Assembly: GCA_000756795.1 (NCBI GenBank) | Contig: CCSI01000002.1 | Location: 248,001 to 312,000 of the forward strand | Length of the DNA stretch: 64,000 nucleotides | Direction: 5' to 3' | DNA from: Qipengyuania vulgaris | Lineage (GTDB): Bacteria > Pseudomonadota > Alphaproteobacteria > Sphingomonadales > Sphingomonadaceae | In this document: piece by piece, positions 7,370 through 15,234 of the stretch | Numbering within the stretch: the first letter of the stretch is position 1 | How the letters are laid out: each line of letters begins with the position of its first letter | Notes under the pieces: model-generated | Databases searched by the model: none | What the model was told of the DNA's origin: nothing | The model's input: the letters and a program-made list of their open reading frames with translations, nothing else | Translations under genes and position numbers: made by a program

Positions 7370-8106
7370 CCATGATTACGGATGAAATGCTCTCTGCCTT
7401 TATCGACGGCGAACTTGGAGCCTCACATTCCGACGAAGTGCGCGCCGCACTCAATCACGATCCAGCCCTTCGGGCGCGGCTGGAAGAGTTTGAGCAAGCC
7501 AATGAGACGATGCGTCTCGCGGCAGCAGGTGTTGCCGCAAGGCCGCTGCCGGCTTCGGTTCTTTCGATGCTAGCTGGCAACGATGCCGCTGCAGATAAAG
7601 CTGTGGCAAACCGGTTCTGGCCAACCGCGCTCGCTGCTTCGCTTGCTCTTGCGGTAGGCTTGGCGGCTGGTTCTCAATTCCTCGCTTCGGGCAGTTCTAT
7701 GGTAGCTCCGGATGAGCTCCAGCTGGCATCTCGCATCCATACGGGAGATCCGCTGTTTGCCGCCTTTGAGACGACTCCGAGCAATCGAACGGTCGAGGTC
7801 GGCGCGAGCGGCGCGGAACTGGAACCCGTGCTGAGCTTCACAAACAAAGCTGGTGAGCCTTGCCGGGAAGCTCGCTACACGAGCGAAGGCGGGAGCATTA
7901 ATGCGGTAGCCTGCCGTGAGGCCGATGCTTGGCGCGTTGACTTCGCCATCCGTTCTGAAACCACAAGAGATGCGCAAGGCTACCAGACCGCGTCGGCATC
8001 CGACCTCGCGCTCGTCAATTCTTACGTCGACCAGGTAACGGCTGGAGACGCTTTCGGTTCGGCAGAGGAATCTGCCTCTATCTCGGGAGGCTGGTTGTCG
8101 GACTGA
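7366..8106 (+). CDS. Anti-sigma factor, single-pass membrane protein
   Basis: A 246-residue protein overlapping the sigma gene by four bases, the standard arrangement for a cognate anti-sigma factor. The cytosolic N-terminus has the typical opening MLSAFIDGELG and further helices resembling an anti-sigma domain, but lacks the zinc-binding HxxxCxxC signature. One membrane helix follows (near residues 85-105, ALAASLALAVGLAAG), then about 140 periplasmic residues with two cysteines (GEPCREAR and AVACREAD) that could form a disulfide sensor. A caggag ribosome site precedes the first ATG. The release mechanism (proteolysis or conformational) is not evident. Confidence 0.85.
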   Translation: MTMITDEMLSAFIDGELGASHSDEVRAALNHDPALRARLEEFEQANETMRLAAAGVAARPLPASVLSMLAGNDAAADKAVANRFWPTALAASLALAVGLAAGSQFLASGSSMVAPDELQLASRIHTGDPLFAAFETTPSNRTVEVGASGAELEPVLSFTNKAGEPCREARYTSEGGSINAVACREADAWRVDFAIRSETTRDAQGYQTASASDLALVNSYVDQVTAGDAFGSAEESASISGGWLSD

Positions 8107-8688
8107 GCGGGCACCGCGCATTCAATGTGTCCGCTTCCCACCCACATGCGGACATTGGCTGATGACACCCGCCAGGAAAAGCGGACGGTCTGCTTTCAAT
8201 AAAATAGCAAACCGCCTCGTATGTCCGGAATGGGGGCGCACAGCCGCCGTTATGAGGGCAGGGAGACAAGAATTTCCCAATGATTACAGTGCCCATCACT
8301 AGCATGTCGGGTGCGCCAAGGGCAGGGTCCGCCTCAGCGGGTCCTGCCCTTGGCGCATCATGACGAGACGAAACTCGTTCGGAGTCGAAGCGAAGCGAAG
8401 ACGGGGCGGCGCAAAGCGCCGGCCCAATCCTGTCGGGTAGGATGGTGTCTCAGAACCCTAATGCAGACCTTGGCGGCACTTGTCCGCGTACAAATTCACT
8501 GCCCGTCCATTCAGCCCACGTTAGCCTGCTGCCCCCTAGGGCAAACCCACTGTTGCTGCAGTGCAACAAAACTCTCTCGCGCAAAACTGGAAATTCCAGC
8601 CGGATGCGTTACATAACGATGACAGAGTGTGACTCTTCGGAGAAACAGGTGGGCTGACCCGCCCCAATGGGGCAGGGACGACGGGATC
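8107..8688. other. Long intergenic region with repeats and hairpins
   Basis: Nearly 580 bases without a convincing gene. It contains a copy of the dispersed motif with a tgtccgc/gcggaca inverted repeat (8128-8154), a strong 15-bp inverted repeat (8312-8357), a 6-bp GC stem (8407-8421), a tgttgc/gcaaca inverted repeat (8551-8568) and a ctggaa/ttccag palindrome (8587-8599). The last two lie where promoter control of the lipid kinase gene would be expected. A small RNA is possible; no direct evidence. Confidence 0.5.
8312..8357. terminator. Strong 15-bp hairpin, terminator-like without T-tract
   Basis: Arms 8312-8326 (tgcgccaagggcagg) and 8343-8357 are exact reverse complements, and the 16-base loop can itself form four more GC pairs. 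There is no T-run on either side, so it may be a rho-dependent end, an mRNA-stabilising structure or part of an RNA gene after the anti-sigma gene. Confidence 0.55.
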
Positions 8689-9726
8689 ATGGAACGTACG
8701 ATCTACAACTTCGAGCAGTTCGACCGCCTTGCGGACGATTATGCGCGTGCGCCGCTGGAGGCACAGCCTTCGGGTAGCCGCGGGCAGGCTGTTCGCGTGG
8801 GCGTCATCCTCAATCGCCGCAGCCACCAGAACGCTGTCGAGACGCGCGAATGCGAAGACCGCAGCAACGTTACCATCGCCTGCCCCGATACGCGACTGGG
8901 CATCGCGCATGAGCTCGCGCGCATGGCCGAGAAGGGTATCGACCTCCTCGTCATCAGCGGCGGCGACGGTACGGTGCGCGATGTACTGACCATGGGCCAG
9001 CCGATTTTCGGCGAGAACTGGCCGAAGATCGCAGTCCTGCCCAAGGGCAAGACCAATGCGCTGAATGTGGACCTGGGTTCGCCTGTAGACTGGACTTTGG
9101 CACAGGCCATCGATGCTTACAGCAAGGGACGCACGGTCAAGCGCCGTCCGCTCGCCGTGCGGGCTGCGGGCACGAGCGACCCGGCCATGCTCGGTTTCAT
9201 CTTCGGCGCAGGCTCATTCACGCTTGGCGTCGATGCCGGGCAGGATGCGCACCGCATCGGTTTTTTCAACTCGATTGCCGTCGGCGTGGCGAGCGCCTGG
9301 GGCGTGCTGCAGGCCTTGTTCGGCAGCGATGCCAACCGCTGGCGCCGGGGCGCTGCGATGGAGCTCAGCTATCTTCCTTCGGGCGAACCCATGCCGCATT
9401 CGCGCCATGGCGACCCTTCACGCCGCAATGTCATGCTGGCCTCGACGCTCCACACGATGCCGCTCGACATCAAGCTGTTCGGCAAGGGGCAGGGGGATAT
9501 CCGCCTGCTCGTGCTCGACCATCCGCGTCGCCGCGTGATGTTCTCCGTTCCGGCAATCCTCGCCGGCTGGCATCCGCGCTGGCTTTCGCGCGCAGGCCTG
9601 CATCACCTTTCGGCCGAAGGGTTCGCGATCACGCTCGATTCGCCGTTCATTCTCGACGGTGAGCATTTCGAGGGCGGCAGCTACACGGTCGAGCAGGGGC
9701 CCGAACTGACCTTCGTCGCCGGGTGA
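8689..9726 (+). CDS. Diacylglycerol/sphingosine kinase family lipid kinase
   Basis: A 345-residue cytosolic enzyme of the DAGK catalytic family, which phosphorylates diacylglycerol or related lipids with ATP. The nucleotide-binding motif SGGDGTVRDVL is clear, with a later LPKGKTNALN segment in place of the usual PxGTxND, and a C-terminal DGE-type loop (LDGEHF). The start MERTIYNFEQF at 8689 is chosen because it has an aggga ribosome site. The stop overlaps the GTG start of the next gene (GTGA), so the two are co-translated. Substrate is uncertain. Confidence 0.85.
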   Translation: MERTIYNFEQFDRLADDYARAPLEAQPSGSRGQAVRVGVILNRRSHQNAVETRECEDRSNVTIACPDTRLGIAHELARMAEKGIDLLVISGGDGTVRDVLTMGQPIFGENWPKIAVLPKGKTNALNVDLGSPVDWTLAQAIDAYSKGRTVKRRPLAVRAAGTSDPAMLGFIFGAGSFTLGVDAGQDAHRIGFFNSIAVGVASAWGVLQALFGSDANRWRRGAAMELSYLPSGEPMPHSRHGDPSRRNVMLASTLHTMPLDIKLFGKGQGDIRLLVLDHPRRRVMFSVPAILAGWHPRWLSRAGLHHLSAEGFAITLDSPFILDGEHFEGGSYTVEQGPELTFVAG

Positions 9727-10619
9727 GCGCAAACCTCCAGGACAGGATTGCCGCATCGCTTGCGCGTGAACCGCGCAGCGAAGTCGCAGCCTATGCCCGC
9801 ATGCTGGGCGAGGAAACGGGAGCCAGCGCGGTGCTCTTCTACGGTTCGAACCTGCGCACCGGCTCGCTCGAGGGCGTGCTCGATTTCTATGTCCTGCTGC
9901 CGGGCCCCCAGGTCGAGCGTATCTGGCCCAAGGTCAGCTATCGCGAGTGGGAGCATGGCGGCGAGATACTACGCGCCAAGATTGCCACGATGAGCCTGGC
10001 AAAATTCGCCGAGGCTGCGCGCGGGGATAGCCGCGACACCACCATCTGGACGCGTTTCGTGCAGCCCAGCGCACTCATCTGGGCGAGCGATGAGGAGGCG
10101 CGTGGAAATGTTGCGAAAGCGATCGAGGATGCGGCGTGCACCGCCTCGCGCTTTGCGGCCATGCTTGGCCCGCGCAAGGGCACGCCCGAAGATTTCTGGC
10201 GTGCGCTCTTCCAGGCGACCTATCGCGCCGAATTTCGGGTCGAAAAGCCGGGGCGCGAGGATTCGATCCTCTCGGTCAATGCGGAGCATTTCGACGGATT
10301 GCTGGCGCAGGCTTGGGAAGCGGCGGGCATCATCTACGACCGCGAGGAAGGGCAGCTCGTCCCACGTATTTCAGCCGAACAGCGCGATAAGGTTCTGGCA
10401 CAATGGAAGCGGCGCGAGCGGCTCGGCAAGCCTCTCAATATCCTGCGGCTGGCCAAGGCGACCACCACTTTTGAGGGCGCCGCGCGCTACGGCGCGTGGA
10501 AGCTGGAGCGGCACACCGGCATTGCGCTGGAAGTCACGCCGTTTCGCGAAAAGCACCCGCTTCTCGCCATGCCCGGCGCTGCGGTGGAATTGTGGCGCGA
10601 GAAGCGCCGCCGCCGCTAG
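9723..10619 (+). CDS. Nucleotidyltransferase-like protein, possibly Tam41-related
   Basis: A 298-residue protein without a confident family. Near residues 38-60 it has FYGSNLR...GVLDFYVLLPG, the G-S and D-x-x spacing of a polymerase-beta-fold nucleotidyltransferase, and this particular form recalls Tam41/Mmp37 CDP-diacylglycerol synthases. Coupling to a lipid kinase (which would make phosphatidate, the Tam41 substrate) supports that reading. The rest is helical with many Arg/Trp and ends in a basic tail. No signal peptide or membrane helix. Function is inference; it could equally be an uncharacterised nucleotidyltransferase. Confidence 0.55.
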   Translation: MSANLQDRIAASLAREPRSEVAAYARMLGEETGASAVLFYGSNLRTGSLEGVLDFYVLLPGPQVERIWPKVSYREWEHGGEILRAKIATMSLAKFAEAARGDSRDTTIWTRFVQPSALIWASDEEARGNVAKAIEDAACTASRFAAMLGPRKGTPEDFWRALFQATYRAEFRVEKPGREDSILSVNAEHFDGLLAQAWEAAGIIYDREEGQLVPRISAEQRDKVLAQWKRRERLGKPLNILRLAKATTTFEGAARYGAWKLERHTGIALEVTPFREKHPLLAMPGAAVELWREKRRRR

Positions 10620-10622
10620 CGA

Positions 10623-11120
10623 TTAGCGGTAGCGCATGCGGATGGAGATGTTCTTCACCCCGCTGCCGACATCGAATCCCACCTTCTTGTAGCTCGGCTT
10701 GCCGAGGTTGAAGATGTTGATGCTCGGGTCGTTCGACATCGCGCCGCCGTCTCCGAAAATGTCGGTCTTGCCGTCGCCATCGAGGTCGTGGCGCACAGCG
10801 ATGCCGTAATGGCCCGGTGCGGGGAGCGGCATGCAGAACCGCATGGTGCCGGCCTTGGCGGGCGCTTCCATGCGGTAAATCCAGCGGCCCTTCTCGAGCC
10901 AGTCCTGCTTCGTCGCACGATAGGACTGGATGCGGATGGTGCCCTTGCTTTCCTTCACATCGGTAATCGAAACCATGACGGCAGGCCCCTTGCCTGCCGA
11001 ACACTTGCCCGGGTCGTGCGCGATCTTCTCGCGATACTGTGCCTCTGCGGGCGAGCTCATGGCAAGTCCCGTAAGGGCAAGCGCGGCGGTTCCGGTGATG
11101 GCTGCGAGTTTGCTGGTCAT
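10623..11120 (-). CDS. DUF2141 domain exported protein
   Basis: A 165-residue protein with a signal peptide (cut near AEAQY) and a DUF2141 domain, a beta-rich fold of unknown function in exported proteobacterial proteins. Visible family features: IRIQSYRATKQDWLEKG, FCMPLPAPGHYGIAVRHDLD, and a calcium-like DGDGKTD loop followed by GGAMSNDP. It is convergent with the preceding gene, ending four bases from its stop, and stands alone. Confidence 0.85.
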   Translation of the reverse strand: MTSKLAAITGTAALALTGLAMSSPAEAQYREKIAHDPGKCSAGKGPAVMVSITDVKESKGTIRIQSYRATKQDWLEKGRWIYRMEAPAKAGTMRFCMPLPAPGHYGIAVRHDLDGDGKTDIFGDGGAMSNDPSINIFNLGKPSYKKVGFDVGSGVKNISIRMRYR

Positions 11121-11244
11121 GGTGATGGCCCCGTCAATTCGTGTGCCAGCGCGCGAATAATCGGGCGCGCCGAGTGAGGCAAATCCTGCCTCTGCTTGAC
11201 CCTGATATGCCGCAGCCTCAGTGAATTGCGGCTGAATTTACCGT

Positions 11245-12924
11245 TCAGTCGCCTGCGAGCCGGCCCTTGTCGAGGCGGATGACGCGGTCGGCGATATCGG
11301 GGAGCAGCCCCCTGTGCGCGATTGCAATTACGGTGCGCGTCTCGGTCATCGCATGAAGCGCGGCGGCGATGGCCTGCTCGCTGGCGGTGTCGATCGCGCT
11401 GGTCGCCTCGTCGAGGATGATGAGGTCGGGGTCGAGCATCAAAGCACGAGCTAGGGCAATGCGCTGCCGTTCACCGCCAGAAAGCGCACGGCCACCCTCG
11501 CCGAGGTCGCAATCCATGCCTTCGGGAAGCGAGTGGACAAAAGTTGCCGAGGCCTCTTCCAACGCGTGCCTCATCTGGTCATCGTCCGCTTCCGGAGCGG
11601 CCCAGAGAAGGTTGTCGCGCACGCTGCCCGAGAACAGCACCGGTTCCTGCTGCACATAGGCGACGCGCGCGCGCCACGCGCGTCGGTTGGCGGGCGTTAT
11701 TTTAGTTTCATCGATGAGCATGCTCCCCGCATCGGGTGCGATGAGCCCGGCAGCAATGTCGGCCAGCGTGCTCTTGCCGGAGCCCGAGGGGCCTGTGAGG
11801 ACAGTCAACTGCCGTGCCTTGATAGTGAGGTCGATCGGGCCCAGCGCGGGACGCTCGCCGCGGTGGAATAGCGAAACGCCCTCCAGAACTATGGACCTCG
11901 CCAGCGACACTGCCGGACCTTGCGCGTCGTCTTCGCGGTGCTCGCCAGCCGTGCGGATGGTGGCGAGCGCCTCTTCCAATGCAGGCAATTCGTGGCTCCA
12001 GCCCTGCCAGCTCGCCTGCAGTTCGGAGAGCAGCGGCAGGGCGCGAACGAAAATCGCGGCAAGCGGCAGGAGGATCGGCAGTGGCATTTCAAGCCCGCCG
12101 AGTGCGAGCCAAGCGAACCCGGCAGCGACCATTGCCGCACCCAAATGCAACGCTGCGTGACCGAGTGCGCTGTCGCGGACATAGGCACGTTCAGTCTGGC
12201 GCAGGCCTGCAAGGTCGCGTTCTACCTCGTGGGAGGTGCGGTCCTCGCGCCCGTAGCTCTTGATGACGCGCAGCGCGCCGAGAGTTTCGCCCAATTGCGA
12301 ATGGAGCCTGTCGTGCCTGCGCGACAAGGCCTCGCCGAGCTGGCGCGCACGGCGGCGCAATGGGGTGAAGAAAAGGAGGATGAGTGCGGAGGCTGCCGCT
12401 CCCGTCAGGGCCGCAGCAGGCGAAATAGCCAGCGCAGCCAGCCCAAGGGCGACGAGGCCAAGCACCAGCCGCACGAGCTGCGCGACCAGTTCGACGCCAT
12501 AACCTGCGCGGTCGATATTGGTGATGAGCAGCGCCTCGCTCTCGCCTTGGCGCAAGCCCGATAGCCAGCGCCAGCGGGCATGCAGCAGGCTGTCGACTGC
12601 TTGCATCCTGAGGCCATCGACCACAGCCACCTGCAGGTCCTGCGCGGCAAGGCGGCGTGCTACCTCGGCCACCGAACGCAGCATGACAAGCGCGACGAAT
12701 AGGACAAGCAGCGCGCCAAGCGGCAGCTGCGGCAGGGTAAGGCCGAAGGGAAGCGATATTTGGGTACCACCGGCATGCGCGAGCAGCGGCACGAGCAGAA
12801 CGAAGCCCAGCCCCTCGGTCGCGGCGGACACGAGCGAGAGGAAGATCAGCCAGCCGGTGGCCTTCCTCCCGGCAATGACCGCCAGCGCGCCGAAACCGCC
12901 CATTGTTTCGCGCCGCCTCCCCAT
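11245..12924 (-). CDS. RiPP-cluster ABC exporter, fused permease-ATPase
   Basis: A 559-residue half-transporter with six N-terminal membrane helices (to about residue 300) and a C-terminal ATPase: Walker A GPSGSGKST, signature LSGGERQRI, Walker B LIILDEATSAID. There is no N-terminal C39 peptidase domain, so it would export but not cut the leader. Its start shares one base with the cyclase stop (TGATG at 12926-12922), placing it as the last gene of the RiPP operon; the role matches the D protein of lasso clusters. Specific cargo is inferred from position. Confidence 0.85.
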   Translation of the reverse strand: MGRRRETMGGFGALAVIAGRKATGWLIFLSLVSAATEGLGFVLLVPLLAHAGGTQISLPFGLTLPQLPLGALLVLFVALVMLRSVAEVARRLAAQDLQVAVVDGLRMQAVDSLLHARWRWLSGLRQGESEALLITNIDRAGYGVELVAQLVRLVLGLVALGLAALAISPAAALTGAAASALILLFFTPLRRRARQLGEALSRRHDRLHSQLGETLGALRVIKSYGREDRTSHEVERDLAGLRQTERAYVRDSALGHAALHLGAAMVAAGFAWLALGGLEMPLPILLPLAAIFVRALPLLSELQASWQGWSHELPALEEALATIRTAGEHREDDAQGPAVSLARSIVLEGVSLFHRGERPALGPIDLTIKARQLTVLTGPSGSGKSTLADIAAGLIAPDAGSMLIDETKITPANRRAWRARVAYVQQEPVLFSGSVRDNLLWAAPEADDDQMRHALEEASATFVHSLPEGMDCDLGEGGRALSGGERQRIALARALMLDPDLIILDEATSAIDTASEQAIAAALHAMTETRTVIAIAHRGLLPDIADRVIRLDKGRLAGD

Positions 12925-14777
12925 CAGAAATCGTTCCTTTTCTCGGTATGCGAAACGAAAATCGCGGTGGTGAAAGCGCGGGTCAGGCCCACTTCGCGTG
13001 GCAGGCGTTTGCGGGGGTCGCGCGGGGTTTTCGCTGGCCAGTCGCGCAAAAGCTCCTGCATCCTGTCGATGTCGAGGATGGCGGAAAGCTGCGGATGCGC
13101 ACGCATGGCTTCTGCCTGTGCAAGCAGTTCGGTGCGTCTTGCCGACAGGCGCGCGTGCCAGTCGACATTGTGACGGCCCTGTCGGACCTCGGTGCGCTGC
13201 GCTTCGGGCATGAGACCCCTTGCCATACGCCGCGCCAGATAGCGATCCTTGCCCGGGCGTCGCAGTTGGTCGGTCGGGAGGCCGTGGCAGAATTCAAACA
13301 GCGGACGGTATGCAGTCACATCGCGGTGCGCCATGCCGTAGAGCCGCTCCATCCCGAGGTCTAAATCCTCCCCGCTGTCGGCGCTGGCCCACATCGCCCT
13401 GATGGCTTGCTCGCGCGACGCAGGGATGGGCGGTGACTCGAAAGACGACACCGACCCGCGCGCATCCGACTTCTTGCGCCACTTCGCGCCCGCCTCGGCC
13501 GACAGCAGCGAGGATAATGGAATGTCGCCGAATCGCTCTGGATGGACGCGCTTGCGGATGGCGCGCTGGAGCCGCGAGGGCAGGTGCGGAAGAACAGCCA
13601 TCGACAGGATACGCCGGGGCAATGCGTGCTCGGGTTCCTCCGCGGCGGCGAGCTTGACGAGCCGCGCGAGGCGGCCCTTGCGCAATGCTTCGGGTGCAGC
13701 CCAGTCGCCATCGAGGCTGATTGTGAAATTGCCGTGCAAGGCGGTCAGCATGGCGTCGCAGCCTTGCGCCTTGGCCGCCTCGAACAGCGGGTGGAAAATG
13801 CCGGTATTCGCGATGTTCGCGGTCGGCACTTCGGTGCGCGCGAGCAGTTCGCGCAAGGCATAGTCGTGCCCGCCGCGCTCTTCGGGAAAATGCGGCTCGA
13901 GACGCGGATGCATGGCGGCAAAGCGGCGCACCATTTCACGCTCCTCGCCAAATCCGCTTTCCGGCTCCCACCCGTCCCAGTCGGGATGCGGTCCGAAGGT
14001 GAAGCTCGGCAGGCGCTGGTCCTCGGGCAGGTGTTTCGAAACTGCGAGCGCGGCCAATGGACTGTCGAGCCCGCCCGACAGCATGATCGCAGGGTTCTTC
14101 AGGCCCGCGACACAGGCACCTGCCGCCTCGTCGAGCAATTCGAGCCCCCGCTCGACATATGCCTCGTCGCTCGCCAGTTCGACCGGCTCAACCGCCAGCG
14201 GGTCGTAATAGCGGTCCAGCTTCCAGTCCGCGCCATCGATAATGACCCGGCTTCCGAGTGGGACCCGCCCGATGCCTTCGTACCAGCCGACCGGCTCGCA
14301 ATCGTGATGATCGAAGGCCAGCTGGTCAGCAAGGTATGTCCAGTCGATATTGCGCGGCGCGCCGGCTGCGAAGATTGCCCCGAGCAGGGGCGATGCCGCG
14401 ACAATTTCGCGCGATGTGAAGAAATGCAAGGGCGGCGCGGTCCACGGGGACCTCACCAGACGAAGCCCGCGCGGACCGGTGACGGTTATCGCGCAATAAT
14501 GACCCACCAGCCTGTGGTCGGTATCCTCGCCCCATCGTCTCAGCGCGGCGTCATAGAGTGCTGCTGCGGGAATATCGTCAGAAAGGTCAAGGCTGCGGCT
14601 GATGTCCTGCGCATTGTCGATACGTCCGAAAAGGACCGTTCGCCCGCCCTTGTTTCCGCCTCCCCAGACATCGAAATCATGAACCGATGCGGGATGGGGC
14701 GCATAACCGACTGCATTGCCAATCGCAGCGCGCGCAGGGGAAGGCATTCCGCCCGCGCACCATGCCGCAGCGATCAT
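12924..14777 (-). CDS. Asparagine-synthetase-like RiPP cyclase (lasso C-type)
   Basis: A 617-residue AsnB-family protein. The C-terminal synthetase domain has the ATP pyrophosphatase loop SGGLDS at residues 234-239; this domain adenylates a carboxylate in lasso cyclases and asparagine synthetase. The N-terminal glutaminase-like domain lacks the catalytic cysteine right after Met (it begins MIAAAWC), so ammonia is not expected to be made from glutamine, as in lasso C proteins. The 48-residue precursor ends 13 bases upstream and the exporter overlaps downstream. The expected chemistry is activation of a carboxylate on the precursor, yet the precursor core has no Asp or Glu, so the C-terminus or Asp29 are the only candidates. 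Length is normal for the family. Confidence 0.85.
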   Translation of the reverse strand: MIAAAWCAGGMPSPARAAIGNAVGYAPHPASVHDFDVWGGGNKGGRTVLFGRIDNAQDISRSLDLSDDIPAAALYDAALRRWGEDTDHRLVGHYCAITVTGPRGLRLVRSPWTAPPLHFFTSREIVAASPLLGAIFAAGAPRNIDWTYLADQLAFDHHDCEPVGWYEGIGRVPLGSRVIIDGADWKLDRYYDPLAVEPVELASDEAYVERGLELLDEAAGACVAGLKNPAIMLSGGLDSPLAALAVSKHLPEDQRLPSFTFGPHPDWDGWEPESGFGEEREMVRRFAAMHPRLEPHFPEERGGHDYALRELLARTEVPTANIANTGIFHPLFEAAKAQGCDAMLTALHGNFTISLDGDWAAPEALRKGRLARLVKLAAAEEPEHALPRRILSMAVLPHLPSRLQRAIRKRVHPERFGDIPLSSLLSAEAGAKWRKKSDARGSVSSFESPPIPASREQAIRAMWASADSGEDLDLGMERLYGMAHRDVTAYRPLFEFCHGLPTDQLRRPGKDRYLARRMARGLMPEAQRTEVRQGRHNVDWHARLSARRTELLAQAEAMRAHPQLSAILDIDRMQELLRDWPAKTPRDPRKRLPREVGLTRAFTTAIFVSHTEKRNDF

Positions 14778-14790
14778 GCGAAATACGCGC

Positions 14791-14937
14791 TCAGGATCGA
14801 GCGCGCGCGTTCGGTCCGGACTGCAGGCCCGAACCGCGCGGTCCAGCGATGTCGCGCATGGTGCCGAGCTTCACGAGCTGCGGCTTCTCCCAGCGCCGCT
14901 TGCCTGCCTTGGCGACCTGTTCGTTCTTGCTCATCAT
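14791..14937 (-). CDS. Lasso-like RiPP precursor peptide
   Basis: A 48-residue peptide starting MMSKNEQ, with an aagga ribosome site upstream; the second Met at 14934 is also possible. The leader has W16-x2-P19-x-L21-x3-G25, matching the Y/WxxPxLxxxG box by which lasso leaders bind the PqqD-type recognition protein. The normally conserved Thr at leader position -2 is Ala31 here. After it comes a Gly/Pro/Ser/Arg-rich tail (GPRGSGLQSGPNARARS) with no Asp, Glu or Cys; the last acidic residue is Asp29. It lies between the PqqD gene (24 bases away) and the cyclase gene. Leader and context support a RiPP precursor; the final product type is unknown. Confidence 0.8.
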   Translation of the reverse strand: MMSKNEQVAKAGKRRWEKPQLVKLGTMRDIAGPRGSGLQSGPNARARS

Positions 14938-14961
14938 CAAATTCCTTCGGCAGCAACCTTA

Positions 14962-15234
14962 TCAAACCGTCGCCTCTGCCACCAGTGCCGCATCGCGAAA
15001 ATCGGCAAGCAAGGCGCTAACATCCTTAGCGATGACTGCCTCGTCGCCCTCGTAACCGCACGCCATCAACTCGGTGATGGCGTCCTCGTCGCGCTTGCCA
15101 TCGATGGCCTCCCACACTGCCTTGGCCGTCCCGGTCAGCGAGAACAATTCGCCGCCGTCGAGATCGACGATGAGCAGTTCGTCGTCGACTTCGGTGGCGA
15201 TGAAATTGTCAGTCAGCTTGCGGATTGCACCCAT
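14962..15234 (-). CDS. PqqD-family RiPP recognition element protein (lasso B1-type)
   Basis: A 90-residue PqqD-fold protein, starting MGAIRKLTDNF at 15234 with an aggag ribosome site eight bases upstream; the ATG-like start at 15270 lacks one. Visible family pattern: LLIVDLDGGELFSLTGTAKAVWEAIDG followed by a helical C-terminus, typical of the RRE that binds leader peptides. It is the first gene of the operon PqqD - precursor - cyclase - exporter. No fused or separate transglutaminase-like B2 protease is found between here and rpe. Confidence 0.88.
   Translation of the reverse strand: MGAIRKLTDNFIATEVDDELLIVDLDGGELFSLTGTAKAVWEAIDGKRDEDAITELMACGYEGDEAVIAKDVSALLADFRDAALVAEATV

Noticed and set aside
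8311-8616. 101-codon frame covering the 15-bp hairpin
   Set aside because: Composition is random-looking, the hairpin falls inside it and no homologous motif is visible.
14774-14965. 63-codon frame overlapping the RiPP precursor
   Set aside because: It is an alternative frame of the precursor region without the leader box; the 48-residue frame at 14791-14937 has the WxxPxLxxxG motif and the ribosome site.
13542-15020. Long plus-strand open frame opposite the RiPP cyclase
   Set aside because: Antisense to a gene with a clear PP-loop motif; GC-rich codon bias creates such frames and its translation shows no domain.
11245-15234. Calling the locus a standard lasso peptide cluster
   Set aside because: B2 is missing and the core lacks the ring-forming Asp/Glu, so only lasso-like is supported.
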